A stretch of DNA of 64,000 nucleotides from Dryas octopetala (taxonomy: Eukaryota; Streptophyta; Magnoliopsida; Rosales; Rosaceae), in contig OY992837.1 of assembly GCA_963921425.1 (NCBI GenBank), positions 19,732,630 through 19,796,629 of the forward strand, read 5' to 3'. The position numbers and the translations under genes were made by a program. Shown piece by piece: positions 1 to 12,842 of this stretch (within the stretch, counting starts at the first letter, position 1; every line of letters begins with the position of its first letter). The notes under the pieces are model-generated. The model searched no databases, was not told the DNA's origin, and worked only from the letters and a program-made list of their open reading frames with translations.

Positions 1-40
1 AAGGGTAAGTGCATTGAAAGGGTAATTAAAAGTATAATAC

Positions 41-2703
41 CTTGTCACGTAACCAATAGATAAACGTGCGGTTATGCTCATCTAGCATCCACTTTTCACT
101 CTTCTTTTTACTCTTATACAAGTCACTCAAGTAAGCCTTATGTAATCTGCAAATAGATTTCATAAAATTTAACCAATTGTAACTTACTATAAGTACTGTT
201 AGTAACTTAGTTATTCTATAAGTGTTAGTGGTGGATAAAATGTAACTTACTCAGCATAAAGGTCGACCTCATTAGCATTCTCCAATACACAACGGTGTGC
301 CTGCTCCTAGTCTTCACGGTGGACTGATTGTACCTTAGCACCTGAGATAGGTCTGCTAAAGGTTGGTTGACCCATTCGCGAAGGCGGGATTCCAACTGAT
401 TTTGCATCAGACAAATACTCGGAGCAAAACTCCACAGCTTCCTCACCTATATAACTCTCAGCGATGCTGCCCTCCGGACGGTTAAGGTTCCTTACAAAAC
501 CCTTTAGCACTTTCATGCCTCTTTCAAATGGATACATCCATCTATAATAGACCGGTCCACACAATCGAACCTCTCTAATAAGGTGCACGGTTAAGTGAAT
601 CATTATATCGAAGAATGAAGGTGGAAAGATCTTCTCCAACAAACACAATGTCGTTACAAGTTCTGATTGGATTTTATCCAACTTTGACACATCAATCACT
701 TTATTACATAGGGCATTAAAGAAGAAACATAACCTAGTAATCGCGTATCTCACATGCTTGGGCAGCACCGAACGTATGGCTACTGGTAACAATTGTTGCA
801 TCAAGGCGTGGCAATCATGGGACTTAAGACCAAATAGTTTCAACTCTTGCATGGATACTAGATTTCTTATGTTCGAGCTGTAACCTTCTGGGACCTTTAT
901 ACCCATCAAAGATCTGCACAATGCTTGTTTCTCACCCCTAGACAGTGTATATGGAGCAGCAGGTAGAAAGGTTCTTTTCGGCCCAACTTCGGGTGCCAAG
1001 TCAAGTCGTACCCCTATTTCCATAAGATCTAGACGGGCAGCAATCCCATCTTTTGTCTTCCCTGGAATGTTTAGTAAGGTTCCAATAACACTCTCGCACA
1101 CGTTCTTTTCGATGTGCATAACATCTAGAGAATGCTGAATGTGAAGAGACTTCCAATATTCAAGGTCAAAGAATATGGACCTTTTCTTCCAACATGGAAC
1201 ATGAGTTTCACCACCTAGGTTGCTCTTTACATGTTACTTTCCGAAGATACAATTGATACCCGACACTTTAGCTAAGACCTCCTCTCCACTTAGAGGTTTA
1301 GGAGCAGAACCAAATTCCTGCTTGTTATTAAACGCTGTCATTTGTTTCCGATATGGATGGTGGCGTGGCAAGAACCTTCTGTGGCCTTGAAAACTGATTT
1401 TCCTACCATGTTTCAGCCTAACACTATCCGTGTTTTCACCGCAGATGGGACACGCTTTATACCCTTTAACGGTTCACCCCGACAAATTACCATAAGCGGG
1501 AAAGTCATTGGTTGTCCACAAGAGTACACCCTTCAAGGTAAATGTGTTTTTTCTAAACCCATCATACACCCCATCAATTCCATTCCATAATGCTTTTAGA
1601 TCATCAATCAATGGTTGCAAATAGACATCTATGTCATTTCTTGGCTGCTTAGGACCGGAAATCAAAAGAGTTAACATCATAAACTTCCTCTTCATGCAAA
1701 GCCATGGAGGAAGGTTATACGTCACTAAGATGACGGGCCAGCAACTATATCAGCTACTTAAGGAACTGTGTGGGTTGATCCCATCTGCCGAAAGAGCCAA
1801 CCTTAGATTTCTAGGCTCACTTCCAAAATCTTGCCACTTATGGTCAACCAACTTCCAAGCCGGAGAATCAGCTAGATGACGTAGCATGCCATCGTTGACT
1901 CTATGATCGGCATGCCAAGTAAGATCCTTTGATGTCTCACCACATTTAAACATTCGTTTAAACCTTGGAATAGGTGGAAAGTACCACAAGACTTTTGCCG
2001 GAACCCTTTCTTGCTCAACCCCTTGCTTGTTTAATTTCCACCTAGATAGGTCACACTTGGGGCACCTACTTTCATCTTCGTACTCATTTCTATACAAAAT
2101 ACAATCGTTTAGGCATGCATGAATCTTATCATACTCCATTCCTAAAGCAGACAATGTCTTCTTTGCCTCATACATAGACAAGGGTAGCACATGACCTTTT
2201 GGCAGCATATCACCAATAGCAACTAGTAGTTCAGAAAAGCTAATATCAGACCACCCATGTTTTGCCTTCAGATTGAATAGTCTAACCAATGCAGATAGCT
2301 TGTTGTACTTCACACAATTATCATATAAGGGTCTCAATCCTTCATCAACATAATGACTAAACTCGTATGGATTATCATTGAAATTATCAAAGGCACTCTC
2401 GCACATGTTTACTGTTTCGGACCCACAGACACTAGGTTCTCTTTCATTTTTTTTATCTCTACTTGTACAACCAGCAACTTCACCATGCCATATCCACTTC
2501 GCATACCTTGTGTCAAAACCATTAAAGTATAGATGCTCCCTAATCACTCTAACGGTATACCTTTTCAAGTTTACACATTTCAAGCAAGGACAATGGATGT
2601 ACTTCAGATTGGTAGCATTCTGTACTCCAATTCTTAAAAAACTCTCAACTCCCTCCTCATACTCCACAGACCTTCTATCAGCATGCATCCATGTTTTATC
2701 CAT
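41..2703 (-). pseudogene. TNP2-like CACTA transposase, broken by four in-frame stops
   Basis: This is the transposase of CACTA element 1. The start is placed at the MDKTWMHADRR methionine (2703) because the open paralogue in this window begins MDKSWMYADRR. Order from the N-terminus: a transposase-associated zinc-binding region (HCPCLKC, then WIWHGE), the TNP2 core (NLPPWLCMKRKFM, ISGPKQP, NDFPAYGNLSG) and the DUF4218-like region (LDVMHIEKNVCE, then LKSHDCHALMQQLLPVA). Exon 1 is 2703-251 and exon 2 is 146-41; the rest is off the window. The frame is continuous with the paralogue apart from stop codons at 1750-1752, 1474-1476, 1234-1236 and 307-309. There is no frameshift, so decay is by point mutation only. 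Confidence 0.93.
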
Positions 2704-3354
2704 ACTCTTACACAAAATAACACCATTTCAATATAAACCCAAGTAAACATATACAAAAGGAAGCATATTAACTGATAATATATAACTAATATTAATGTCA
2801 ATTTTAATTAGCAGAAACTCATCTAAAGAACACATATACCTTTATCTAGAACTCATCAAATATTCAATTATATTGACACCATATGACCTAGTTGAAGCCT
2901 GGCAATGTATTGGGTTTAAACCTATATATCTTTACCTAGAACTCTACCCTTAATTGAAAAAGCCACATAATATATTTGACCTCAAACCCAAAATCAAACA
3001 AATTAACCACATACCCAAATTCATAACACAGTCGACCCAAGTTCCATATTTCAGTTAAATACAAAGAATTCCAGCACCCAAATTCAAATAGACCCAAGCT
3101 CAAACAATCTACAATACACCCAAATACAAACAAATCCAAATTCTAAAAACACCCAAATAACAAAACACCCAAATAGCAATGCATACATGTTCAAACAACT
3201 TGCAGATATTAGAACCCTTAATCCAGAATCTAAACTTCAAATTAAAAAGAAAAAATAACAAAACAATCTCATCAAATACCTGAAATCGCAAAGGCTGGGT
3301 GGGGGTATCGGGAAGGGTTCTCTGGGTCGATCTCGATCTCGCGACGTTGTCCAG

Positions 3355-3357
<3 letters not shown>

Positions 3358-3406
<49 letters not shown>

Positions 3407-3408
3407 TC
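3358..3408. repeat. CT microsatellite in the leader of CACTA element 1
   Basis: A run of CT dinucleotides interrupted once. It lies upstream of the transposase start on the minus strand (GA-rich there), inside the leader or promoter of the element. Confidence 0.8.
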
Positions 3409-3964
3409 GCGACTTCTCAGACTTCTCTCTGTCTCTTTGTCGCCTTCGCTCTCTGCAAGCCTTCGCGCGCGCTCAACCCATCGATCTCGATCTGCAAGTG
3501 TTAGCTCTCGACATCTTAAGGCTGGGTGGATTGGAAAACCAGCTAGCTAGCTTAAGCTTCGAGCTCAATCCATATATCTTCGTTAGAGATTGATGAAGAA
3601 GATGATGAGTTAGAGTGTGGGTTTGGGTCTGGTTCAGTTTGGATGTGAGTGACTGAGTGTGGGTGTGTGAGTCTAAGTGTATAAACGCGGGCTGCCAAAT
3701 TTTTTTTAAGTCATGAACAGTACCCCGATTTTCCCATTCTAAAATTTAAGCATCATTTATTTGTATAGATATCACTTTTAAATCAAGGTTAATAAATTTG
3801 TCCAACATAATATATCACATTCAAAATCCTAATGATATATAAACTAGTTTAAATATCATTTTTTGAAAAAAAAACTTTTAAACGATATTAAAAACCATAT
3901 TATATCGAATACCCTTAAAACTGATATTAATCTAGTGATATGTATGACCTTTTTTGTAGTAGTG

Positions 3965-4779
3965 CAAATATTATATTGTATTAAAAAAATCAATACAGTC
4001 ACAACTTAACTGTGACTATCTTGGTAAATTGAAAGAGACAACTCACACCACTATACTATATATTATTTTGAGTAAAAGTATTGTTTTGACCTCTATTTAT
4101 ACAATATTTTAGTATAATTTCTCTTAAAAAAATTTAATTAAGTCACAACTTAACTGTGACTGTCTCACAACTTAGATGTGACTGTCGTTCAGTCACAACT
4201 AAATTTGAAGTTTTGAGTGTCGTACAGTCACAACTAAATGTAAAGTTGAGACTACATTAGCAAATTTTCAAGATAATATAAAAGCCTCAAGGGTAATTTT
4301 GTTAAAAACCTTATAAATTTTAATTAACACTCATCATATGTGGACTAAAGGATAAAAATGTCAAATGAAAAAGGCTCAAATCAAATGAGCCAACATATTT
4401 GTGACCTAATCTAAAAAACTACATTTAAATTTGGTAGTTCAATTGAAATATTATATGGTCTTCATGCTATACCAAAAAATTATTGAGATTTGGTATTTAA
4501 TCCTAATTTTCTACTAAAAATAAGGGTGTAATTAATTTGTATTTATTTTTATTTGTTAATTCTAATTTTTCTATTTTACCTTTTTGTCCTTAATTAATTA
4601 ATAAATGATGTTGTCAGTACCAGCTATTTTTTTAAGTGGGAGTATTTGAAAATTATGTTAACTATTTAAAACCCCCAAGTTTGAACTTGGTTATTTATAA
4701 ACCTCCACCCTTAATAAAACTATTTCCCGACCCCCTATTGGACATTTAATCTCTCCCAAAACCCCCTAGTCAACTAATA
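3965..4779. other. Non-genic AT-rich stretch with GTCACAACT/AGTTGTGAC repeats
   Basis: No coding region is visible. Around 3997-4020 and 4141-4163 there are two copies of the near-palindrome GTCACAACTTAACTGTGAC, with further partial copies to about 4245. The stretch from about 4620 to 4784 (C-rich runs such as AAAACCCCC and AAACCTCCACCC) may belong to the target later split by the solo LTR at 4785; I could not assign it to an element. Confidence 0.5.
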
Positions 4780-4784
4780 GTTTG

Positions 4785-7748
4785 TGTAACGACCCGACCC
4801 AAAGTTGACTTTTAAAAATAATGGACTTTCATCTTTGACTTTGGGCACGTTGGAAAGGCCTCGAGTCCACGAGTTCGTAGACACGCGGCACGCGTCAATC
4901 GGAGCTACGGTTTGAAAGATACGAGCATTTGAAGCGAGTGGCAAATTTGTAATTTTGTAGGAGTGGGTTTTAAATACCCAAAATCCAGAAATTTCTAGAC
5001 ACTCTCTCTCCTCTCTCCCCGCTGGTTTTCTCTCTCTCTCTCGGCTGACTCTCTCTCTCTCTTCCCCGTGATCTCTCTCTTCGACCCTCGGTTGTCCGGC
5101 GCCGGATTTCAGTGATCCAACCGGCGTTGGATTCGCCTCCACGTCGCCGACCTCCCAGTGGGGTCCGATCAGCCAACCAAGCCGCAACGGCGGCGCAGCG
5201 ACGCCGTTTCTGAACGAAGCTCTCGACGGCGAATCGATTTTTCCGGCGAGTTCGAGGCCGACGACCACTTGGGTTCTCTTCCCCAGGCTCCGGCGAGTTC
5301 AGTGGCGTCACCCCCTTGCTCCGGTGATCGCTCACGGCGGCGAATCGACGATACAAAGCCGGCGGCTACCGCAGACGATTCCGGCGTTTCCGGCACCTTT
5401 TGGCCGTCGGTTCAGTTGACAAAATCGATCCTCTAGGTACGGGTAATCTTTCCCCTAAGGTGTTGATGTTCAATTTTGAGATTTTAGAAATTCAATTTTA
5501 GGGTTTGGGTCTATTTTGAATATCTTGAAATCGGACTCAAATTTGTGATGTTTATGTGCAATTGAAGGTTCTATTATATAATTAGGATTGTTTGGAGTTG
5601 AATTTGGATATTTCTGAGTTTGTGCTGCCGCTGCCACCGACGGCTCCGCCACTTGTGGCGGCGGGTCAGCGGCCGTTTGTCTCTTTTTGCCCACCTTGAA
5701 CTTCTAGGAGATCCTTGGAGGTGGTTTGGTGAGTTCTGTGAAATTTTCTGTGTTGTATAAGCCGGGCAGCCACCGTGTGCGGTGGCGGCCGCCCGTTTTG
5801 GATGATTAAATGACCAATTGTGAATTATGTATATATTTAAGTTGGTTGTCTGGTCTTAACAGGTACATGGGCTCGGGAAATCTCATTCCCGATGCCGTTA
5901 TGCTGCCGGATTTGGTATCCGAGCAATGACACCGTGAAGGGTATTTCGGTCTTTTACGTAGTTAAATTATGAGTGATACTTATCGGACTTTAATGTAGAG
6001 TACTGTTAATGAATTGTCTGTTTTTGTGTGTTTGCTGACTTATGTTAGAGAATGCTAGGTGTAGGATTTGAATCATGGAAATGAATAGATGAAGATTTGA
6101 GGCTAGGAAATTAATTAGGAATTATAAAGTTAGCTCGAGAATAATTTGTTGGATTAGAGAAGAAATGCTTATTGTCGAGGATTTATGAACGAGGACTAAG
6201 CAACTATTATACAGTAGATTGTGAGTATGAGTGGCAAACAAATGAGAAGTCGTGAGTAGGAATCAATTACGGAAGGGATTCGGTGTAGCTCGGGATAGAT
6301 TGTGAATGGATCTTAGGTTTTCGAAATGCTTTGCACATTTTATAATTCAACTCTTTTCTTAATTTATTTGAGTATGGACAGTTTTTGGAAATGATTTTTG
6401 GTATTATTTTGGGGAAGTTTTATTAATGAATTTCTGTCATTTAGAAAATGATTTTGATCGAGCAGCTTTCACAATTTGAGAATGATTTTATTTAAGCGAA
6501 TTTATGAAAAGCATTAAATTTCAGTTTTTATCTGGAGGATAGTTTGAGATGTGGTTGATTGAGATATACAGAAGCGGTTTCAAACCACCATACTAGTACC
6601 CCTTTCAGCAGGTATATATTGCTCTGCACTCGCCTAGAGATGACTCGGCGGTGTACGACCAGCACTCGCTCTGCACTTGCCTAGTTGGCGGTGTATGACC
6701 AGCATGACATTTGCTCTGCACTTGCCTAGTTGGCAATGTACGACCAGCATTCGCTCTGCACTTGCCTAGTCGGCGGTGTATGACCAGCATCACAGCAGGT
6801 ATAATTTGCTCTGCACTTTCCTAGAGATGACTCGGCAGTGTATGACCAGCAGTTCCCCGGGTACTAGTGTGGCGTGAGATTTCAGTTTGTGAAGCATTTT
6901 GCGAAATGAAATTACATCAGTAAATGTTTTAAATGACAGTTTCAGAAAGGCATTGCGTACTGTTTAAGATATTTTAATAGTTTTACAGCTTCAGAGTATT
7001 ATTTGCTTTTCAGAGTTTGATTTACAGTTTTGAGATGATTTAAAAATGGATTTGTGAAAAGGTATTAAAGCTGGGGGATTTCAAAGAGCGACGTGAGTGA
7101 AATTAGATAGTCTGTTTTGTTGCTGTGTGCTTGCGTGCTTTTGTTTGCTAGGACTTGATTGACTAGGACTAGGTAAGTCTAGGCTTGAATCTTGAGGATG
7201 GAATTGATGATGGATTATGCATTGAGATTATGAGTTAGGATGTGAATGATTCGAGATTGAGGTTAATAGTTGACGTTTAGGCAATTGATTTGCCAGAATG
7301 AGGATTATTATTTATTGATGGGATTTAAGATGTGAATTTGAGGAATTATGTTTATTTTGATGCTTGGATGATTTGTGATGAAATTGTGATGTGAATCAGT
7401 AATTATGGGTGTTATTATGGATTAACTTTTGAGGTTTATTGTTTATGTCATTTCACTCATACGAGCTCTAGTGGGCTTATCGGGTTTGTTGTATAACCCG
7501 GTACACCATGGATGTGGTGTAGGATTTGTGTTTTGCTAGTTAAGCAAACTGAGGAAGCAGTGGGGGGGAGACGAGGCAGTGGGACCCAGAAAGATTTATT
7601 TAATTGTTTTTACTCAGTGGTTTGTTTAAAATGTTTTTGACAGAATTATATTTACTTAGGTTGTTGTGCATGGCTCAAAAGTAAGAGAAAACAGATTGAA
7701 CAGCTTGATGTTTAGTATTTTCATGGGCCCGAGGTTCGGGGTGTTATA
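4785..7748 (+). mobile_element. Solo LTR, Ty3/gypsy type, with duplication GTTTG
   Basis: Begins TGTAACGACCCGACCC at 4785 and ends GGGTGTTATA at 7748, with the 5-bp repeat GTTTG on both sides (4780-4784 and 7749-7753). There is no primer binding site, gag/pol or second LTR, so it is a solo LTR left by recombination between the two LTRs. The right terminus ends TA instead of the expected CA; GTTACA would be the complement of the left end, so this is probably a point mutation. The length of 2964 bp and the opening bases match the other gypsy-type LTRs in the window. Inside lie a pyrimidine-rich leader (about 5000-5060), GC-rich sequence to 5430 and a minisatellite at 6620-6855. No gene is carried. 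Confidence 0.9.
6620..6855. repeat. Minisatellite in the solo LTR, about five units of 40-55 bp
   Basis: Units begin GCTCTGCACT and contain TGTATGACCAGCA. Five imperfect copies differ in length. It occupies the same place in the LTR, just after a CAAACCACC...AGTACCCC segment, as a different minisatellite in the other LTR families of this window. Confidence 0.85.
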
Positions 7749-8340
7749 GTTTGGCCCATATTTTTTTAATATTCCAGGTTTACCCCTGTTTTGTTTTCCT
7801 ACATCAACAGGTTTAATTACCATACCATTTTTTTAGTTAGCCCTGTTCTTGCGCTTGCGATGTTCATCATGAGCTTGAATCTTCATCATCGTGAGTTTGA
7901 ATCTTCATCGTGAGTTCTTCATCTTCATATGCGATTCTCTTCGTGAGGAATTGAATATTCGTGAGCTTGGGATCAGATTCTTCGGGGTGTTTTATGTTCT
8001 CGGGGGAGGTCTTCATCGGATTTTGGAGTAATTGAATCTGCGCGAGCTTTTTATCGGATTGTTCGGATTGTGATCGGGAGGTTTTCATCGGAGCTTAGTA
8101 GACTAAATTTGATTACTGTGAGTTCTTGAAAATTGAGTTTCAATTCACTAAGTGATTTTAAATTTGTTTGTTGTTTATGTTGAAGTTAGGATAAATTTGT
8201 GTGTTGATTATGTTGAATTTAAGATAAATTTCAATTTAATTACAATTTCTGTGTGTGATTTAGTTACAATTTGTTTGAGTGATTTAGTAACAATTTCTGG
8301 GAGTACCAATTCTGTTTCAAAACCTTAAAGAGAATAATTC

Positions 8341-8655
8341 AGTTTCAGTGTACCAATTCTGTTGAAATTCAGTTTCACTGTAGGAATTATGTTGAAATTC
8401 AGTTTCAGTGTACCAATTCTGTTGCAATTCAGTTTCACTGTAGGAATTATATTGAAATTCAGTTTCAGTGTACCAATTCTGTTGCAATTTAGTTTCACTG
8501 TAGGAATTTTGTTGAAATTCAGTTTCAGTGTACCAATTTTGTTGAAATTCAGTTTCAGTGTAGCAATTCTGTGGAAATTCAGTTTCAGTGTAGCAATTAT
8601 ATCGAAATTCAGTTTCAGTGTAGCAATTCTGTGGAAATTCAGTTTCAGTTACACT
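8341..8655. repeat. Approximately 30-bp tandem repeat, about ten copies, AATTCAGTTTCAGTG core
   Basis: Ten or so units of 30 bp, each with AATTCAGTTTCA followed by GTGTACCAATT or CTGTAGGAATT, lie upstream of the mudrA start. Isolated copies recur in the mudrA intron (10250-10335) and in the Ulp1 gene intron near 14195-14225. The unit length is a multiple of three, so it gives a spurious repetitive open frame; I do not regard that as a gene. Confidence 0.9.
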
Positions 8656-8837
8656 TGTGTTTTTTCTTTGTTTGTTTTATTTTAAGTCACAAATTGAAAC
8701 TGATATTGCTAAACTTATTAAGAAATTGAATTACAATACTGATTATGTTGTTTTGTTTTAACAGTTTCAATTGATTTTATTTTGTTAGTCAGTGTTTACT
8801 TACTTTTTTGTTTTATGTTTTCTTATCATGTAGCTTA

Positions 8838-11576
8838 ATGGATGTTGGTGTGATTTCAAGAGTTACTTGTGACAGTAAGTCAGTTCTTTTGTCATTGTTT
8901 TCCTGTGTTACCTATGAATGGATTTGTAGTGAAGCAACAAAGAGTTTCAATCATTTGAAGGCAGGGCAATTTAGGTTATCTTACTCTTTACCGGATCTTG
9001 ATATGGATGTTCACTTGATGTTAGCTTCTTTGCCGTTGTTTAAACTTTCATATGTTGATATACTTGTGAATCACGATGGTGTTCTTGTTGAGTATGTTGC
9101 TTGTAGTGCTCCTAGTACATCATCTAAAGATACAAGTGCTAGTGAAGTCTCTTATACAAGAAAGAAAGGTGCAAGTTGTTCATCTTCTGAAGACTTTGAG
9201 AGTTTGATTGATCCAAATCAGTATTTAGGTGATTTTGGAACTGCTGAAACTAAAAGTTATCTATCGAAAGAGTGGGAAGGTTATATTGATCATGTTGGAC
9301 AAAAATTTTAGGGCGGTGTAGCTAAATTTCGTTTCAAATTGGTGAAATATGCTGTTCAGATGGGATTCAAATTTGTATATGCGAAGAATGACAAAGATCG
9401 GATTATAGCTGAATGTTTTGAGAAGAATTCACATGGTTGTAAATGGCGTGTGTATGCAGTGTTATGTAGAGCAAATGGATTTTGCTATATTCGTACTATG
9501 AATAATCAGCATACATGCCGTGGAGTTGTTCGTGAGACTAAAGGTAAGATGATGAGTTCACAAATTGTATCATCAATTGTGAAAGATGAGCTTCGTTTGA
9601 AGCCATCTTTGAGACCTATTGACATTGTGCAGGAACTGAAACTGAACTATGGTTTGGATATCAGTTATCAAAATGCATGAAAAGGTAAAGAGATGGCAAA
9701 GCTTCTTGTTCATGGTGATGAGGAGGCCTCTTTTCAAAAGTTAGCTTGGTACGTTGAAGCTGTGAAGATTTCAAATCCAGGCACACATTGTGTTTTACAG
9801 TTGGATGAGTCAAGTGGTCGGTTTTTGAGATTTTTCATTTCATATTCTGCATGTATTCAAGGATATAGATGGTGTCTTCCCATGGTTCATGTTGATGGAA
9901 CTTTTTTGAAAGAGAAGTATTGGGTCATTTGCTTGCTGCAAATGGAAAGGATGGTGATAAAGGTACGTCTTCTTTTTTTAGTTGCAGTTATTTATTGATT
10001 TTGTTCATTTACCTTTCAACTCTTTTTTTTTTGCCGTTGCTTCCTTCCTCAATTTTCAAGGGTAAATCCCTATTTTTGATCAAATCTCCTCCTAGGGTAT
10101 AGAATAGGCTTGGTGGAGGCATTATGTTACGCCCAAAATCCCGTAGCTAAACCCTAACATAAATGCCGACAAACGAGGTATTTGTAATATTGAAACTTTT
10201 AATTGACTTAATTATATATGGCTCTAAAGAGATTAATTCAGTTCAGTGTAGGAATTTTTTGGTAATTCAGTTTTAGTGTACCAATTATGTGGAAATTCAG
10301 TTTCAGTGTACCAATTTTGTGGAAATTCAGTTTCAGTCTAATATGGCAGTGAAAGTTAAAAAATAGAAAGATTGAGTTTATTTGACTTAGTCAAATTTAT
10401 CGTCTGTCCAGTAATTTATCTTAGTCAAATTCAGTTACAGTTCGTAAATTATCATATTTTATTCTTTTGCTTTATTAGTTACACTTCGACTTTTTCTTTG
10501 TTTGTTTTATTTATTTTTCTGTAGGTATATTTCCTCTTGCTTATGCTATTGTGGATTCCGAGTCTGAAGACAATTGGACTTGGTTTTTTGAAAATTTGTA
10601 TCAAGTTTTGGCACCCCAAGGTCGTACAGTTACATTCATTTCAGATCGTAATCCTGGCTTGTTAGAAGGTGTTAACCGTATTTTTCCTTCCTCACCTCAT
10701 GCATATTGTTATTTTCATTTGGTAGGAAATTTGAAAAATAAGTTTCCTGTGAAAGTAGTTGGTAAATATTTGAGAGAACGTGTTCTGAATTTATTCATGA
10801 AATGTGCATATGCGCCAACGGTTGAGATTTTTTACAAACATTTGGCTGATTTGGAAAAAGAAGGGCATGACAATGCTAAGAAATTCTTAGAGAGCCTTCC
10901 ATTTGAACATTGGGCGTGTGCTTTTGTTAAAGGTAATCGGTATGGGGTTATGGCAAATGGCTTATCTGAGTCTTTTAATTTTTGGATCCTCAAGTTTCGT
11001 TCATTGCCCATATTTGAAATGGTTGATGGTATTAGAGTTCAAATAATGGAAACTATGGACAAAAGAAGGACTGAGGCTAGTAGTTGGCATAATGTTCTTT
11101 GTCCTAAAATGGATGAGATGTTGAGGAAGTATATGGAAGTGGGTAGGCATTGGAAGATTGCCTGATCATATGATTCTGTTTATGAGGTGTTCGGTCCACA
11201 TTCTGTTTTAGTTGATTTGAACTCCAACTTTTGTACTTATCGTAGATGGAAAATTGAAGGGTTCCCTTGTGCTCATGCTCTTGTAGCAATTCAAAGAGAG
11301 GGTAAAACTGTCTATGATTACATTGAAGACGAATTTAAATCTGGTTACTATAGGAATTCCTATGCAGTTGCAATTCTTCCCATTCCTGATATTGAGATAT
11401 CTGCTTATGATGCTTCTGATTTTGTTATTCCTCCTTTTACAAAGAGGCCTCCTGGAAGACAAAGATCAACGAGGTATAAGTCTATTGGAGCCAGTTCAAG
11501 ATCTATTAAATGTGGTAGATGTGGTAAAGTTGATGGCCACAATAAGAAAACATGTACTGCTCCTTTGAGGAATTGA
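8838..11576 (+). pseudogene. mudrA-type MULE transposase, broken
   Basis: The chosen start MDVGVISRV (8838) follows a TAG acceptor-like site. Order: a PB1-like N-terminal part, a MuDR-type DNA-binding region (KYAVQMGFKFVYAKNDKDR ... CFEKNSHGCKWRVYA), the MULE DDE domain and a SWIM-like zinc finger, ending at a CGRCGKVDGHNKKTC zinc knuckle. The catalytic acids are visible: D in VDGTFLK, D in ISDRNPG, E in GLSESFN. An intron at 9963-10524 restores the family frame across DGDK/GIFPLAYA. Breaks: in-frame stops at 9309-9311, 9678-9680 and 11163-11165, and a one-base frame slip near 9918-9922 (after GTFLKEKY). In the SWIM finger the second cysteine of the expected C-x-C is tyrosine (FCTYRRW), although FPCAHA remains. 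It cannot encode a full transposase. Confidence 0.93.
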
Positions 11577-11801
11577 TTTCTTTGTTTTTGTAGTTTAGTT
11601 TGAGTTTATGAAATAGAATTTAAGGATTTCTTGGAATTATTACATTGAATTAGATTGATGATTCTCGAAATTTTTATTATGTAGTCCTGTATTCTTGGAT
11701 TTTGAAATTTTCAAATGGAATCTGTTTGGTTTTCATGTTTTTAGTATTATTTTCGAAGGTGAAACTGTTTTGTTATAGTTTCAGTTGAATATTTTGTATT
11801 A
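11577..11801. other. 3' flank of mudrA, no gene
   Basis: An AT-rich tail after the mudrA stop, with GAAACTG and CAGTTTC motifs near 11758-11785. It ends in the left copy (11793-11801) of the MITE target duplication TTTGTATTA. Confidence 0.6.
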
Positions 11802-12296
11802 GGCTTATTCACACCATTGCCCCCTGTGAGATACACGTTTTTTCATTTTGCCCCTTGAAACTTAAATTCTCTCAGTTTGCCACCTGAACTTCACACAGTT
11901 GTTGCAAAAGACCCTATGCCGTCAACTCTGTCAATTTTTCCGTTAAAATAGCTGACGTGGCACCTATATGGCATGAGTGAGACCCTTTTTTAGTTATGTA
12001 AGATCCATGTGAACAAAAAAAAATAAAAAAAATTTTAAACTAAAAAATATTAAGATCCATGTCAATTTTTTATAATTTTTTTTGTCCACATGGATCTTAC
12101 ATAACTAGAAAAGGGTCTCACCTATGCCATATAGGTGCCACGTCAGCTATTTTAACGGAAAAATTGACAGAGTTGACAGCATAGGGTCTTTTGCAACAAC
12201 TGTGTGAAGTTCAGGTGGCAAATTGAGAGGATTTAAGTTTCAGGGGACAAAGTGAAAAAAAGTGTATCTCACAGGAGGCAATGGTGTGAATAAGCC
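11802..12296. mobile_element. MITE of Mutator type with 9-bp duplication TTTGTATTA
   Basis: A 495-bp fold-back element. The left end GGCTTATTCACACC and the right end GGTGTGAATAAGCC are exact reverse complements, and the complementarity continues through about 220 bp per arm with few mismatches, leaving only a short AT-rich centre near 12020-12075. The 9-bp direct repeat TTTGTATTA flanks it at 11793-11801 and 12297-12305. Nine-base duplications are typical of Mutator-class insertions. It has no coding capacity. It lies between the two MULE genes, so it inserted into the older MULE. Confidence 0.95.
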
Positions 12297-12305
12297 TTTG
12301 TATTA

Positions 12306-12842
12306 TTAGGGATTTTGGTTTATGATTGCAGTTGAATGTTATTATCTGACTTATGATACAATTATTATATTCCAGTTGATAGCTTATTAACAATACAACT
12401 GTTCATTCTCTTGAAACTGAAAAGAAGTACGCCTCTTTCTTTGAACATGGCAACTGAAACTGTTTTATAAGTGAAACTGTTTTGCAAGTGATATTGTTTT
12501 TCAAGAGAAACTATTTTGTAAAAATTGACAAGTGCGTTGGTGTTATTGCGAATTTTTTTGGTCCTACATGCAAAGTTGACAACATTTAAATACAGTTTCA
12601 GTTACTTTTAGTGTCCAATTTTAGTTATTGTTTAACAGTTACACTTGAACTTAATGACCAAGAAGTTTTTTTTTTTTAAGTGAAATTGTTTAGACATTAC
12701 AAAAATTACAGAAATAAAAGAACTACTTATATACAAGTTATAAATTAAAGAAATTAGATCAATGTTTGAATTTCGCCAAAATTTACAGAAATAAATCAAC
12801 TACTTATATACAAGTTATAAATATAAAAGTCTCGACATTTTA
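12306..12842. other. Region between mudrA and the Ulp1 gene, no gene
   Basis: AT-rich, with GAAACTG and CAGTTTC motifs around 12411-12610. There is a short direct repeat near 12725-12850: AACTACTTATATACAAG and ATCAATGTTTGAATTTCGCC each occur twice. The second copy runs into the end of the Ulp1 coding sequence. Confidence 0.55.

Larger units (their letters stand above)
1..3964 (-). mobile_element. CACTA element 1 (En/Spm class), right-hand part, runs off the window
   Basis: The right boundary reads TTGTAGTAGTG, ending at 3964, which is CACTACTACAA on the minus strand and so the 5' terminus of a minus-oriented CACTA element. About 200 bp of AT-rich subterminal sequence (3760-3964) repeats short GATAT/ATATC motifs, as expected for transposase-binding subterminal regions. 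A transposase gene on the same strand starts at 2703. The other end and its duplication lie outside the window, so only the flanking bases after 3964 (CAA) can be given. The element is inactive, at least through its own transposase, which carries stops. Confidence 0.9.

Noticed and set aside
8362..8685. Plus frame with FSFSVPIL repeats
   Set aside because: A translation of the 30-bp tandem repeat in the mudrA leader; no family or splice support.
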